DNA of 64,000 bases from CAIYZT01 sp052387855 (GTDB lineage Bacteria > Pseudomonadota > Alphaproteobacteria > Rhodobacterales > Rhodobacteraceae). The notes below the pieces were generated by a model that was given only the letters and a program-made list of their open reading frames with translations, ran no database searches and had not been told where the DNA came from. Where the stretch lies: the NCBI GenBank assembly GCA_052387855.1, contig JBQTIT010000053.1, forward strand, positions 13,421-77,420, given 5' to 3'. Every line of letters begins with the position of its first letter. Positions within the stretch are counted from its first letter, which is position 1. The position numbers were made by a program, and so were the translations under genes. Shown here piece by piece: positions 48,540-57,118 of this stretch.

Positions 48540-49963
48540 GGATCGCCGCCATCGACCAGGGCACCACCAGCACCCGCGTGCTGACGCTGGATGCGCAGGG
48601 GCTGCTGCACCCCGTCCTGTCGTTGCCCCATGCGCAGGCCACGCCCGCGCCCGACCACGTCGAGCAGGACGGCGAAGCGCTTTTGGCCAATGTCGCCCGC
48701 TGCCTGGCCGCCGCCGCGCCCGATGTCGTCGGCCTGGCCAACCAGGGCGAAAGCTGCCTTGCCTGGGATGCGCGCGATGGCCGCCCGCTTGGCCCCGTGA
48801 TCTCGTGGCAGGACGACCGGACCGCCGATGTCACCGCCGCGCTGGCCCGGCAGGGCGCGGGGCCAGAGGTGATGGCGCGGGCCGGTCTGCCGCTGGACCC
48901 CTATTTTTCCGCCTCCAAGCTGGGCTGGATCATGGCCCATCTGCCCGGCGCGGCCGCGCTGGCGGCGGCGGGCCATCTGCGGCTGGGCACCACGGATGCC
49001 TTTTTCCGTGACCGCCTGACCGGGCGGTTCGAGACGGACATCGCCACCGCCTCGCGCACCTCGCTGATGAACCTTGAAACCGGGGACTGGGACGCCGACC
49101 TTTGCGCGCTCTTCGGCGTGCCGATCGGCTGCCTGCCCCGGATCGGTCCGACCTCGGGCGATCTGGGGCGCCTGCCGGGGGGCGCGCGGCTGGCGGTCTC
49201 GATCGTCGATCAGCAGGCGGCGCTTTACGGCCACGGCGCCCGCGCGCCCGGGCAGGCCAAGGTGACCTTTGGCACCGGTGCCTTTGTCCAGGTCCTGACC
49301 GGCACCTTGCTGCGCCCGGCGCGTCCCGGACCCTTGCCGACCGTGGCCTGGGGTGCGGCGGGCGCGCCGGTCACCTACGCGCTGGACGGAGGGGTCTATG
49401 CCGCCGGCTCGGCGGTCAACTGGGCGCGGGACCTGGGGCTTTTCGCGGACCTGGCAGAGCTTTCGGCCTTTGACCGCCCGCCCGCCATCGACCGGGGGAT
49501 CGCCTTTGTCCCGGCGCTGGCGGGCCTGGGCTGCCCGCACTGGAACCGGGCCGCGCGGGGGGCCTGGCTGGGCCTGGGCCTGGGCGAGGCGCGCGCCGAC
49601 ATGATGCAGGCGCTGCTCGAAGGCATCGCGCTGCGCAGCGCCGAGGTGCTGGACGCGATGCGCGCCCTTGTGCCCCTGCACGGGCCCGTCTCGGTCGACG
49701 GCGGGCTGGCGCGGAACCCCTATTTCACCCGCTTTCTGGCTGAGGTCGCCGGGCAGGACCTGTTCCTGCCCGACCAGACCGAGCAGACCGCCGCCGGCCT
49801 TGCGCGCCTGGCGGCCGAGGCCAGCGGCCTTGCTCTGCCAGAGCCGCGTCCGGGGCGGATCGTCCGGGCCGATGGCGCGCGGGCGAGCCTGCGCAAGGCC
49901 CGCTTTGCCGAAGCCCGCCGCGCGGTCGAGGGTTACGCCGGCGCAGGGGCCGATTGGGCTTGA
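48536..49963 (+). CDS. FGGY-family kinase, glycerol kinase-like
   Basis: A 475-residue two-domain sugar/polyol kinase. The phosphate-1 loop IDQGTTSTRVLTLD is at about 5-18, the catalytic Asp region is SIVDQQAALYGHG, adenosine motifs are TFGTGAFVQVLTG and SVDGGLARNPYF, and ISWQDDRT lies in the substrate lobe. The pattern is closest to glycerol kinase, but the regulatory loops of GlpK are not obvious. Coupled by ATGA to the GlpB-like gene, it likely phosphorylates the substrate that the two flavoproteins oxidise. Glycerol, erythritol or another polyol are possible. Confidence 0.82.
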   Translation: MRIAAIDQGTTSTRVLTLDAQGLLHPVLSLPHAQATPAPDHVEQDGEALLANVARCLAAAAPDVVGLANQGESCLAWDARDGRPLGPVISWQDDRTADVTAALARQGAGPEVMARAGLPLDPYFSASKLGWIMAHLPGAAALAAAGHLRLGTTDAFFRDRLTGRFETDIATASRTSLMNLETGDWDADLCALFGVPIGCLPRIGPTSGDLGRLPGGARLAVSIVDQQAALYGHGARAPGQAKVTFGTGAFVQVLTGTLLRPARPGPLPTVAWGAAGAPVTYALDGGVYAAGSAVNWARDLGLFADLAELSAFDRPPAIDRGIAFVPALAGLGCPHWNRAARGAWLGLGLGEARADMMQALLEGIALRSAEVLDAMRALVPLHGPVSVDGGLARNPYFTRFLAEVAGQDLFLPDQTEQTAAGLARLAAEASGLALPEPRPGRIVRADGARASLRKARFAEARRAVEGYAGAGADWA

Positions 49964-50027
49964 CAGCCGGTGCGTCCTGCGGCGCCATGCGCCCCGTGGA
50001 CTGAGACGCGAAAGGGTGGCGGGCGGG

Positions 50028-51479
50028 ATGCTTGAGACAAGAAACTACATCGGCGGAACCTGGCGCAAGGGCAGCGCCGCGCCGGTCGAAAGCCTGAACC
50101 CCTCGGACCTCTCGGACCTGATCGGCGTCTATGAGCAGGGCAACGAAAGCGATGTCGACGCGGCGCTGGCCGCCGCCCGCGCCGCGCAGCCGCTGTGGTG
50201 GGCGGCGGGCATCCAGCGTCGCCACGATGCGCTGATGATGATCGGGACCGAGCTGATGGCCTGCGCCGAAGCGATCGGCACGCTCTTGTCGCGCGAAGAG
50301 GGCAAGCCCCTGGCCGAGGGCCGGGGCGAGGTGTTCCGCGCCGGCCAGTTCTTTACCTGGTTCGCCGGCGAGGCGCTGCGCCTGCAAGGCGATCAGGCCG
50401 AAAGCGTGCGCCCCGGCGTCGAGATCGAGGTGCGCCGCGAGCCGGTGGGCGTGGTGGCCGTGGTCACGCCCTGGAACTTTCCAATCGCCACCCCCGCCTG
50501 GAAGATCGCCCCGGCGCTGGCCTACGGCAATGCCGTGGTCTGGAAGCCGGCGAACCAGACCCCGGCCTCGGCGCTGGCGCTGGCCGAGGTGATCGCCCGC
50601 GCCGGCCTGCCCGCCGGCACCTTCAACCTGGTGATGGGCCCGGGCCGCGCGGTGGGTGACCATCTGGTCGGCCATGCGCTGACCGATGCCGTCAGCTTTA
50701 CCGGCTCGGCCGAGGTCGGGGCCGGCATCGCGGCGCGCACGCTGGGGAACCGGGCCAAGTTGCAGATGGAGATGGGCTCCAAGAACCCGATGCTGATCAT
50801 GGACGACTGCGACCTTGACCTTGCGGTTGCGCATGCCGCAGGGGCGGCCTTTGGCGGCACGGGGCAGAAATGCACCGCCGCCTCGCGGCTGATCGTGCAC
50901 GATCGGGTGCTGGAGGAATTCACCGAGCGGCTGGTCAAGGCGGCAGAGGCGCTGCGCGTCGGCCATGCGCTGGAGGCGGGCACGCAGATCGGCCCCGTGG
51001 TCAGCGCCGGCCAGCTTGCGGCCAATCTGGACTGGATCACCCAAGGCCGGGCCGAAGGTGCCGAACTGCTCTGTGGCGGCGCGCGGCTGGAGCGGCCGAC
51101 GACCGGCTATTTCATGTCCCCCGCCGTCTTTGCCGGCACGCGGAACGACATGGCGCTGAACCGTACCGAGATGTTCGCGCCCATCACCTGCATCATCCCC
51201 GCCGGCAGCTATGCCGAGGCGCTGGCCATCGCCAACGACAGCGCCTTTGGCCTGACCGCCGGAATCATGACGCGCAGCCTTGCCCGCGCGGCACATTTCC
51301 GCGCCAACATGCGCGCCGGCTGCGTGATGGTGAACCTGCCCACCGCCGGCACCGATTACCACGTTCCCTTTGGCGGGCGCGGCGCCTCGTCCTTTGGCCC
51401 GCGCGAGCAGGGACGCTATGCGGCGGAATTCTTCACCACGGTCAAGACGTCGTACATGGCGGCGGGAATGCCGGAATGA
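50028..51479 (+). CDS. NAD(P)-dependent aldehyde dehydrogenase (semialdehyde type)
   Basis: A 483-residue ALDH. It begins ETRNYIGGTWRKG. The Glu general base is about 248 (LQMEMGSKNPM), the catalytic Cys about 282 (GGTGQKCTAASRLIV), and VVTPWNFPIATPAWKIAPAL binds the cofactor. GQKCTA-S-RLIV text resembles 2-ketoglutarate semialdehyde and related dehydrogenases. If so, it could finish the oxidative pentose route suggested by the dehydratase at 40.6-42.4 kb, but the local operon points to another substrate. The ATG at 50028 follows GGGCGGG; the upstream frame runs into the kinase gene. Coupled to the dipeptidase-like gene by ATGA. Confidence 0.85.
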   Translation: MLETRNYIGGTWRKGSAAPVESLNPSDLSDLIGVYEQGNESDVDAALAAARAAQPLWWAAGIQRRHDALMMIGTELMACAEAIGTLLSREEGKPLAEGRGEVFRAGQFFTWFAGEALRLQGDQAESVRPGVEIEVRREPVGVVAVVTPWNFPIATPAWKIAPALAYGNAVVWKPANQTPASALALAEVIARAGLPAGTFNLVMGPGRAVGDHLVGHALTDAVSFTGSAEVGAGIAARTLGNRAKLQMEMGSKNPMLIMDDCDLDLAVAHAAGAAFGGTGQKCTAASRLIVHDRVLEEFTERLVKAAEALRVGHALEAGTQIGPVVSAGQLAANLDWITQGRAEGAELLCGGARLERPTTGYFMSPAVFAGTRNDMALNRTEMFAPITCIIPAGSYAEALAIANDSAFGLTAGIMTRSLARAAHFRANMRAGCVMVNLPTAGTDYHVPFGGRGASSFGPREQGRYAAEFFTTVKTSYMAAGMPE

Positions 51480-52465
51480 CCCCACTGGTCGACGGGCTGC
51501 AATACTGCAACTGGTCCGAAAAGGTCTTTGCCCAGATGCGCGCGGGCGGGGTCGACGGGGTCCATGTGACCATCACCTACCACGAGACCTTTCGCGAGAC
51601 CGTCGCGGTGATCGAAGGCTGGAACCGCTGGTTCGAGCGCTGTCCGGAGCTGATCTTTCAGGGCTTCACCGCCGCCGATCTGGACCTTGCCCGCGCCACG
51701 GGCCGCACCGCGATCTTTTTCGGATCGCAGAACCCCTCGTGCATCGAGGATGACATCGGTCTGGTCGAGGTGCTGCACCGTCTTGGCCTGCGCTTCATGC
51801 AGCTCAGCTACAACAACCAGTCCCTGCTGGCCACCGGCTGCTATGAGGATCAGGACACCGGCCTGACCCGCATGGGCCGGCAGGTGGTGGCCGAGATGAA
51901 CCGCGTCGGCATGGTGGTGGACATGAGCCATTCGGCCGAACGCTCGACGCTGGAGGCGATCGCGCTCTCGTCCCGGCCGATCACCGTCAGCCATGCCAAT
52001 CCCGCCGACTGGCACCCGGCGCGGCGCAACAAGTCGGATGCGGTGATCGCCGCGCTGGCGGAGAGCGGCGGCATGCTGGGCTTTTCGCTTTATCCCCATC
52101 ACCTGCGCGGCGGCCCTGCCTGCGCGCTGGACGATTTCTGCGCCATGATCGCGCGCACGGCCGAGCAGCACGGAACCCATTTTCTGGGCATCGGCAGCGA
52201 TCTGTGCCAGGACCAGCCGGACAGCGTGGTGGACTGGATGCGCGCCGGCCGCTGGACGAAAGCGGCCGATTTCGGCGAGGGCAGCGCCGCCGCCCCCGGC
52301 TTTCCCGCGATGCCGGACTGGTTTCGCGACAACCGGGATTTTGCCGGCATCGCAAGCGGGCTTGGCGCGGTGGGCTTTTCTGGCGCCGAGGTCGCAGCCA
52401 TCATGGGCGGCAACTGGGCGCGGTTCTTTGCCGCCTCCTTCCAGCCGGCGGGGCAGGGGGGATGA
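51476..52465 (+). CDS. Membrane dipeptidase (renal dipeptidase) homologue with altered metal site
   Basis: A 329-residue member of the M19 family. Metal-ligand or active-site motifs seen are the Glu in LLATGCYEDQDTGL, the His in MVVDMSHSAE and TVSHANPADWH, and the Asp in GIGSDLCQD. The usual N-terminal His-x-Asp motif is replaced by DGLQYCN, so the first zinc ligand pair is missing. The homologue may use one metal or act on a non-peptide amide. There is no signal peptide, so it is cytoplasmic. It overlaps both neighbours by four bases. Confidence 0.78.
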   Translation: MTPLVDGLQYCNWSEKVFAQMRAGGVDGVHVTITYHETFRETVAVIEGWNRWFERCPELIFQGFTAADLDLARATGRTAIFFGSQNPSCIEDDIGLVEVLHRLGLRFMQLSYNNQSLLATGCYEDQDTGLTRMGRQVVAEMNRVGMVVDMSHSAERSTLEAIALSSRPITVSHANPADWHPARRNKSDAVIAALAESGGMLGFSLYPHHLRGGPACALDDFCAMIARTAEQHGTHFLGIGSDLCQDQPDSVVDWMRAGRWTKAADFGEGSAAAPGFPAMPDWFRDNRDFAGIASGLGAVGFSGAEVAAIMGGNWARFFAASFQPAGQGG

Positions 52466-54126
52466 GGCCGGCGCCGCATCAGGCCGATGTCCCGGCGGTC
52501 GCCTTGCGCGACCCGGATCAGGTGATGCGCCTGGCCCGCATGGGCGCGGCCCACCCCACGCGCCTGTCTTTTCTGCGGGTGCTGCTGCGGCGGGTCGCGG
52601 ACGAGGGCTGGCGCTTTGACCGGCCGCTCTGGCAGATGGACGCGCGCGGCGTGGGCCGCGCCGTCTACCGCGCGCGCGGGCCCGAGCGGACCTATTGCCT
52701 TGTCGCCTTTGGCCATGATCTGCCCGACGCGATGCGCTCGGACCGGGTGATCGCCACCGCCTGGGACGCCACCTTTGCCCTGGTGGATGGCGAGCCTTCG
52801 GCGGCCGATCTGGACCGGCTTGCGGCCAACGTGCCGCTGCAAGAGGCCGGGCGGGTCAGCGAAAAGGAATTGGCCCTCAGCCGCGCCAACCGCTCCGTTC
52901 GCCTGTTCAGCCATGTCGTGGGGCGCCTGGCGCAGGGCCAGCAGCCCGACCCGGCCGAGATCGACGCGGTCGGCTACCTGATGCGCACCACGGCGGTCTA
53001 TGGCGCGGGCAAGTTCGGCGCGGCTGACCGCGAGGTGACCTGCGCGCGGCCCGAACTGAAGCCGCCCTTTCAGGTCGAGATGCTGTCGGTCTGGCTGACG
53101 CGCGCCTTTACCGTCGACATGGCCGAGCATCTGGCCCGCGCGCAGGGCGGGGCGGGCGCGGCGCGGCTGGACCCTGGCCTGCGGCGGCGGCTGGGGGTTG
53201 GCAACGCGACCGGGCTTGGCATGGCGCCCTTCCTCGTCCGCCACCCCGAACTGATCAACGCCTGGTTCTGCGCACGCGAGACGGCTCTGGCGCGGGTGCG
53301 CGCATTGCCACTCGCGACCTCGCAGGCCTGCGCCGACCTGGCCGAGGCTCTGGCGGCGGCGCGGCGCAATGCGGTGCTCTGGCACTCCGATCACCCGGCG
53401 CAGGTGGCCCGGCTGGCCGATCTGCGCACCGACCTTGCGCGCCTGGGCGATCACCTGGCGGGCGGCTGGCGCCTTGACGGCCCCTTGCCCTGGGACGCGC
53501 TCTGGCTCTGGGGGCAGGCGGAATTGACGGTCGAAGGGCAGGAAAGCCTGCTCGCCCTGATGCTTGAGCCGCATGGCGCGCTGGTTGACGATCTGGCCGG
53601 CGCGCTGGATGCGGACGAGACGGCGGGCTTTGCGATCGACAGCGCGATGACGGTCGGGCAGCTTTGCGCGCTGATCGCCCGGGATTACGACTGGACCCAG
53701 GGCCTTGGGCTGGACGATCCGGAACGGTCGGCCCGGTTCTGGTACGTCTCGGAAGAAAAGCTTGAGCCGCGTCTGGGCGCGCGTGCCGAGGTGCAGGGGC
53801 AAGAGCGCGAGCAGCCGCTGGGCATCGCGCAGGCGGTGACGGCGCTGGCGGGCGCGCTGGCCGGATGGCCCGCGACGCAAAAGGTCGCGACCTTTCTGCT
53901 GGCCCATCCCGAGCACCGGCACACCCTGCGCCGGGTGCAGCGCCTGCATGGCCTGCCCTATGCCGAAATCCGCGACAGCCTGCTGGATGCCCGGATGCTG
54001 CCCATCGACCTTTTGCGCTGCAAGCTGGCCTTTTTCGGGGCGAGCCGGTTCGACCCGCGCTCGGACCGCTGGGTGCGCATCTGCCTGTTTCAGGACATGC
54101 CCTTTCCCGACGAGATCGGCGCATGA
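52462..54126 (+). CDS. Uncharacterised conserved protein, 554 residues
   Basis: I do not recognise a functional family with certainty. The text has the feel of a conserved hypothetical protein seen beside aldehyde dehydrogenase and dipeptidase genes in proteobacteria. It is soluble, with no signal or membrane helix. Conserved-looking segments are MRLARMGAAHPTRLSFLRVL near the start, YLMRTTAVYGAGKFG (about 175-189), VGNATGLGMAPFLVRHPELI (about 250-269), and CALIARDYDWTQGLGLDDP and EKLEPRLGAR near 410-440. Paired Arg/His and Tyr/Trp residues suggest an enzyme. The start is fixed by the ATGA overlap. Its coupling to the dipeptidase and DUF3726 genes suggests one pathway. Confidence 0.7.
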   Translation: MRPAPHQADVPAVALRDPDQVMRLARMGAAHPTRLSFLRVLLRRVADEGWRFDRPLWQMDARGVGRAVYRARGPERTYCLVAFGHDLPDAMRSDRVIATAWDATFALVDGEPSAADLDRLAANVPLQEAGRVSEKELALSRANRSVRLFSHVVGRLAQGQQPDPAEIDAVGYLMRTTAVYGAGKFGAADREVTCARPELKPPFQVEMLSVWLTRAFTVDMAEHLARAQGGAGAARLDPGLRRRLGVGNATGLGMAPFLVRHPELINAWFCARETALARVRALPLATSQACADLAEALAAARRNAVLWHSDHPAQVARLADLRTDLARLGDHLAGGWRLDGPLPWDALWLWGQAELTVEGQESLLALMLEPHGALVDDLAGALDADETAGFAIDSAMTVGQLCALIARDYDWTQGLGLDDPERSARFWYVSEEKLEPRLGARAEVQGQEREQPLGIAQAVTALAGALAGWPATQKVATFLLAHPEHRHTLRRVQRLHGLPYAEIRDSLLDARMLPIDLLRCKLAFFGASRFDPRSDRWVRICLFQDMPFPDEIGA

Positions 54127-54725
54127 GCGGGCCGCAGGATGCCGATCTGTCGCTGTCCGAACTGCGGGCGCTGATCACCAAGGCCGCGCGCGGCGCGGGG
54201 ATGGAATGGGGCCTGGCCGAAGAGGCCGGCTGGGCCGCCGAATGGCTGGCTCGGCGCGGCCTACCGGCGGCCGACTGGGCGGCGGACTGGCTGGCGGATC
54301 GGAACGGCGGCGCGGATTGCCCGGTCGCGCGCGGCACCGCATGGGCCGATGCCGTCCGGGCCGAAGGGCAGGGGGCGCTGGGCCGCAGCCTGCCAGGCGG
54401 CCTGGCCGGGCCGGGCTTTCTTCTGCCCTTCCTGCATCTGTGCCTGGCGCCCGGACAGTCGCTGTCGCTGCGCGCGCCTGCCGGGCTCGCCGCGCGGATC
54501 GGCGACCTCGGCGCGGTGGCGCTGGGGCCGGCATGGTCGGTGCCCGGCGGCGAATGGGCGCTGGCCTGGGGCGACGAGCCGGTGCCCGGAGCCGCGCCCT
54601 GCGGGCGGGCGCGGGTCTCGGCCCCGGTGCTGGGGCGGCTTGAGACGCTTGCGCTCAGAACCACGGTGCCGCCGACCGCCGCCTCGCGCGGCGATGCGGG
54701 CTCGGCGGTGGGGGACAACGACTGA
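54123..54725 (+). CDS. DUF3726-like protein
   Basis: A 200-residue soluble protein. LSLSELRALITKAARGAGMEWGLAEEAGWAAEWLA (first half, about 9-43 in short pieces) resembles the start of the DUF3726 family as I remember it. The rest is Ala/Gly/Trp-rich with PFLHLCLAPGQSL in the middle and an acidic tail. No catalytic motif can be named. The ATGA overlap with the 554-residue protein indicates coupled, roughly equimolar synthesis, perhaps a complex. It is the last gene of the run; the next gene has its own promoter. Confidence 0.6.
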   Translation: MSGPQDADLSLSELRALITKAARGAGMEWGLAEEAGWAAEWLARRGLPAADWAADWLADRNGGADCPVARGTAWADAVRAEGQGALGRSLPGGLAGPGFLLPFLHLCLAPGQSLSLRAPAGLAARIGDLGAVALGPAWSVPGGEWALAWGDEPVPGAAPCGRARVSAPVLGRLETLALRTTVPPTAASRGDAGSAVGDND

Positions 54726-54786
54726 ACCCCGGGCTGTCCGGCCAAAAGGGAATGAAAATTCTGTCGCGCCCCATTCTTGGAACGAA

Positions 54787-54815
54787 TTGATCATTCTTGC
54801 GATTCGCTGTATCTG
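54787..54815 (+). promoter_or_regulatory. Sigma-70-type promoter for the inosose dehydratase gene
   Basis: TTGATC (54787-54792) and TATCTG (54810-54815) with 17 bases between, in a locally AT-rich stretch. The start would be about 35 bases upstream of the iolE-like ATG, which follows AGAGGAGA. Confidence 0.5.
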
Positions 54816-54855
54816 CCCGATCATCACCCCAGCCGCCCCGCCAGAGGAGACAGAC

Positions 54856-55758
54856 ATGTTGCAGGCCAAACTCGGAATCTCGCCCATCTGCTGGTGGAAC
54901 GACGATCTGGTCGAGCTGTCCGACGATGTCAGCCTTGACGAATGCCTGCGCCAGGCCGCGCTGGCGGGCTACAGCGGGATGGAAACGGGCCGGCGCTTTC
55001 CCATGACCATGGATGACCTTGGCCCGGTTCTGAACCGTCACGGCATGTCGGTCTGCGGCGGCTGGTTCTCGGGCACGATCCTGGACGGCGACATCGAGGC
55101 CAACAAGGACCGCATCCGTGCCCAGATGGACCTGTTCATCGCCGCCGGCGCGCCCTGCATCGTCTATGGCGAGGTGGCGCGCTCGATCCAGGGGGACCGC
55201 AGCAAGCCCTTGGCGCAAAAGCCAAAGCTGTCCGAGGATCAGATCAGGGCCTATGCCCGCGCCATGACCGCCTTTGGCGAATGGTGCGCCGGGCAGGGCA
55301 TGCCGCTGGCCTATCACCACCACATGGCCGCCGTGATCGAGACCGAGGCCGAGCTTGATCTTTTCATGAAGCATTCGGGCGCCGGCATTCCGCTGCTGTA
55401 CGATGCCGGCCACATGGCCTTTGCCGGAGGCGATGTGCTGCGGGTGATCGACAATCACCATGCGCGCATCAGCCATGTCCACACCAAGGACGTGCGCCTG
55501 CCGGTGATCGACAGCATCGACAGGACGCGCGAGTCTTTTCTGGATGCCGTGGTCAAGGGCGCCTTTACCGTGCCGGGGGACGGCAGCCTGGACTTTGACG
55601 CCATCATCGGGCGGCTGGCCGGCCATGGCTATCAGGGCTGGTTCGTGGTCGAGGCCGAGCAGGACCCGCGCAGGGCGCCGCCGCTGGAATGGTCGACCCG
55701 GGGCAACCGGGAACTGCGCCGGATCCTGGCGCGCCACGGATACCAGATCGGCAATTGA
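54856..55758 (+). CDS. iolE: Myo-inosose-2 dehydratase
   Basis: Dehydrates 2-keto-myo-inositol to a diketone in inositol breakdown. It is a 300-residue TIM-barrel of the xylose isomerase-like (AP endonuclease 2) superfamily. Typical IolE text includes LGISPICWWNDDL at the start, IVYGEVARSIQGDRSKPL, AYHHHMAAVIETEAELD, YDAGHMAFAGGD, HVHTKDVR and FTVPGDGSLDFDAII. Metal ligands (Glu, Asp, His, Glu) lie in these segments. No other inositol genes (iolG, iolD, iolB, iolC) are in the window, so it may work with a relocated pathway or on a related cyclitol. Confidence 0.88.
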   Translation: MLQAKLGISPICWWNDDLVELSDDVSLDECLRQAALAGYSGMETGRRFPMTMDDLGPVLNRHGMSVCGGWFSGTILDGDIEANKDRIRAQMDLFIAAGAPCIVYGEVARSIQGDRSKPLAQKPKLSEDQIRAYARAMTAFGEWCAGQGMPLAYHHHMAAVIETEAELDLFMKHSGAGIPLLYDAGHMAFAGGDVLRVIDNHHARISHVHTKDVRLPVIDSIDRTRESFLDAVVKGAFTVPGDGSLDFDAIIGRLAGHGYQGWFVVEAEQDPRRAPPLEWSTRGNRELRRILARHGYQIGN

Positions 55759-55799
55759 GCCTTCGGGACGCAAATCCTGTTTCTGCGTCGTCAAGACAG

Positions 55800-55828
55800 T
55801 TGACAGACGCGCGGCGCTACAGCGTAAT
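55800..55828 (+). promoter_or_regulatory. Strong sigma-70-type promoter for the second ABC operon
   Basis: Perfect TTGACA (55800-55805) and CGTAAT (55823-55828) with a 17-base spacer, upstream of the Tat-secreted binding-protein gene. Confidence 0.65.
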
Positions 55829-55853
55829 CTCGACCCAAGCCAGTGCCCGCTGT

Positions 55854-55870
55854 CGCATGTTTGACATGCG
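55854..55870. promoter_or_regulatory. Inverted repeat downstream of the second ABC promoter
   Basis: CGCATG (55854-55859) and CATGCG (55865-55870) with a five-base spacer, about 20-36 bases after the predicted transcription start. The location would let a bound repressor block elongation or initiation. Confidence 0.5.
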
Positions 55871-55946
55871 CGTCGCATAGCCTTGGCTGACGTCAGGGAA
55901 CCAAACAGAATTCCGGCCAAGGGCCGGAAAACCAGGGAGACCACCA

Positions 55947-57074
55947 GTGACCAAATCCTCCACTCTCAACCGTCGCAGCTTTCTCAAGCGGTCGGCGGTC
56001 GGTGTCGGCGCCTTTGCGGCTCCGGCGATCATCTCGTCCAAGGCGCTGTCGTCCTCGGGCGAGCTGAACTTTACCGGTTGGGCGGGCTATCCGGCCATGA
56101 TGGAGGCCGTGTTTCCGGCCTTTACCGCCGCGACCGGCATCACCGTGAACTTTACCGAGCAGCCCGACCAGGACACCATGTTCGCGGCCGGCAAGGTCGC
56201 GCTTGAGGCCGGCGGCATCGACATGATCGAGCCGACCATCGACCGCTGGGGCGGCTGGCATGCCAACGGCCTTCTGGGGGCCTGGGACCCGGCCAAGCTG
56301 GCGCTGGACAACTACCTGCCCGGCCTGGCCGACGGCTCGGCCGGCGAGCGTTCGCGCACCGCCGACGGCGCGCTGATGTATGTGCCCTCGAACTGGGGCA
56401 CCGAGGCGCTGGTCTACAACAAGGAGCTGGCGGTTCTGGGCGATCCGCCCTCGCTGGGCGCGCTCTTTGACCCGGCCAACCAGGCCGTGCTGCGCCCGCA
56501 TTCGGCGCTGGCTGCGATGGGCCGCTGGCTTGATGCCCAGGGCAAGCTGCCGCGTCCGTGGCTGGACGGCTACACCGACATGGGCGCCATGGTCGAGCTG
56601 TGGGACATCGCGCTGGCCGAGGCCGTCAAGGCCAAGGGCAACGTGGTGCAGTTCTGGTCGGGCGAGAACGAGGCCAACGCCGGCTTTGTCGCCAATGGCG
56701 CGACGGTCGGCCTGTGCTGGGATTCGACCGGCTACAACCTGCGCAACGACGGCTATGGCTATGCCGCCCCGGCCGAGGGCGCCTTTGCCTGGCACCAGGG
56801 CTTTGTGCTGATGAAGAACGCCGTCAACGTCGACCAGGCGCACGAGCTGGCCAAGTGGACCTCGACCGGCGAGGGCGCCGCCGCCTGGGCCTCGGCCTTC
56901 TCGTCCAACCCGGTGGGCAAGGGCGCGGGCGAAATGATGAACCCCGACGTGACCGCCTACTACAACGGCACCTTCGACGATGCCGCCCTGTCGCGCCTGT
57001 GGTGGTGGCCGGAACAGTCGGCCGAGTTCATCGCCAAGCGCGGCGAATACGCCGACAAGTACAAGGCGTCCTGA
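55947..57074 (+). CDS. ABC transporter substrate-binding protein (PotD-like, Tat-exported)
   Basis: 375 residues. The Tat signal is NRRSFLKRSAVGVGAFAAPA (about 8-27). The mature start ELNFTGWAGYPAMMEAVFPA is typical of polyamine-type binding proteins, and VQFWSGENEANAGFVANGA lines the ligand cleft. Start is GTG, seven bases after GGGAG. It is the first gene of an SBP-ATPase-permease-permease operon. Twin-arginine export implies folding before secretion. The substrate is unknown, though the upstream iolE hints at a cyclitol or amine. Confidence 0.88.
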   Translation: MTKSSTLNRRSFLKRSAVGVGAFAAPAIISSKALSSSGELNFTGWAGYPAMMEAVFPAFTAATGITVNFTEQPDQDTMFAAGKVALEAGGIDMIEPTIDRWGGWHANGLLGAWDPAKLALDNYLPGLADGSAGERSRTADGALMYVPSNWGTEALVYNKELAVLGDPPSLGALFDPANQAVLRPHSALAAMGRWLDAQGKLPRPWLDGYTDMGAMVELWDIALAEAVKAKGNVVQFWSGENEANAGFVANGATVGLCWDSTGYNLRNDGYGYAAPAEGAFAWHQGFVLMKNAVNVDQAHELAKWTSTGEGAAAWASAFSSNPVGKGAGEMMNPDVTAYYNGTFDDAALSRLWWWPEQSAEFIAKRGEYADKYKAS

Positions 57075-57094
57075 TCGGACAGACCTGAATCGGG

Positions 57095-57118
57095 CGCCGG
57101 GGCCGAAGGGCTCCGGCG
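57095..57118 (+). terminator. Hairpin after the second binding-protein gene
   Basis: Ten-base-pair stem CGCCGGGGCC / GGCTCCGGCG (one G-T pair) with a GAAG loop, followed by TCCTTTCTG, 21 bases after the stop. Probably a partial terminator or mRNA-stabilising structure, as in the first ABC operon. Confidence 0.6.
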
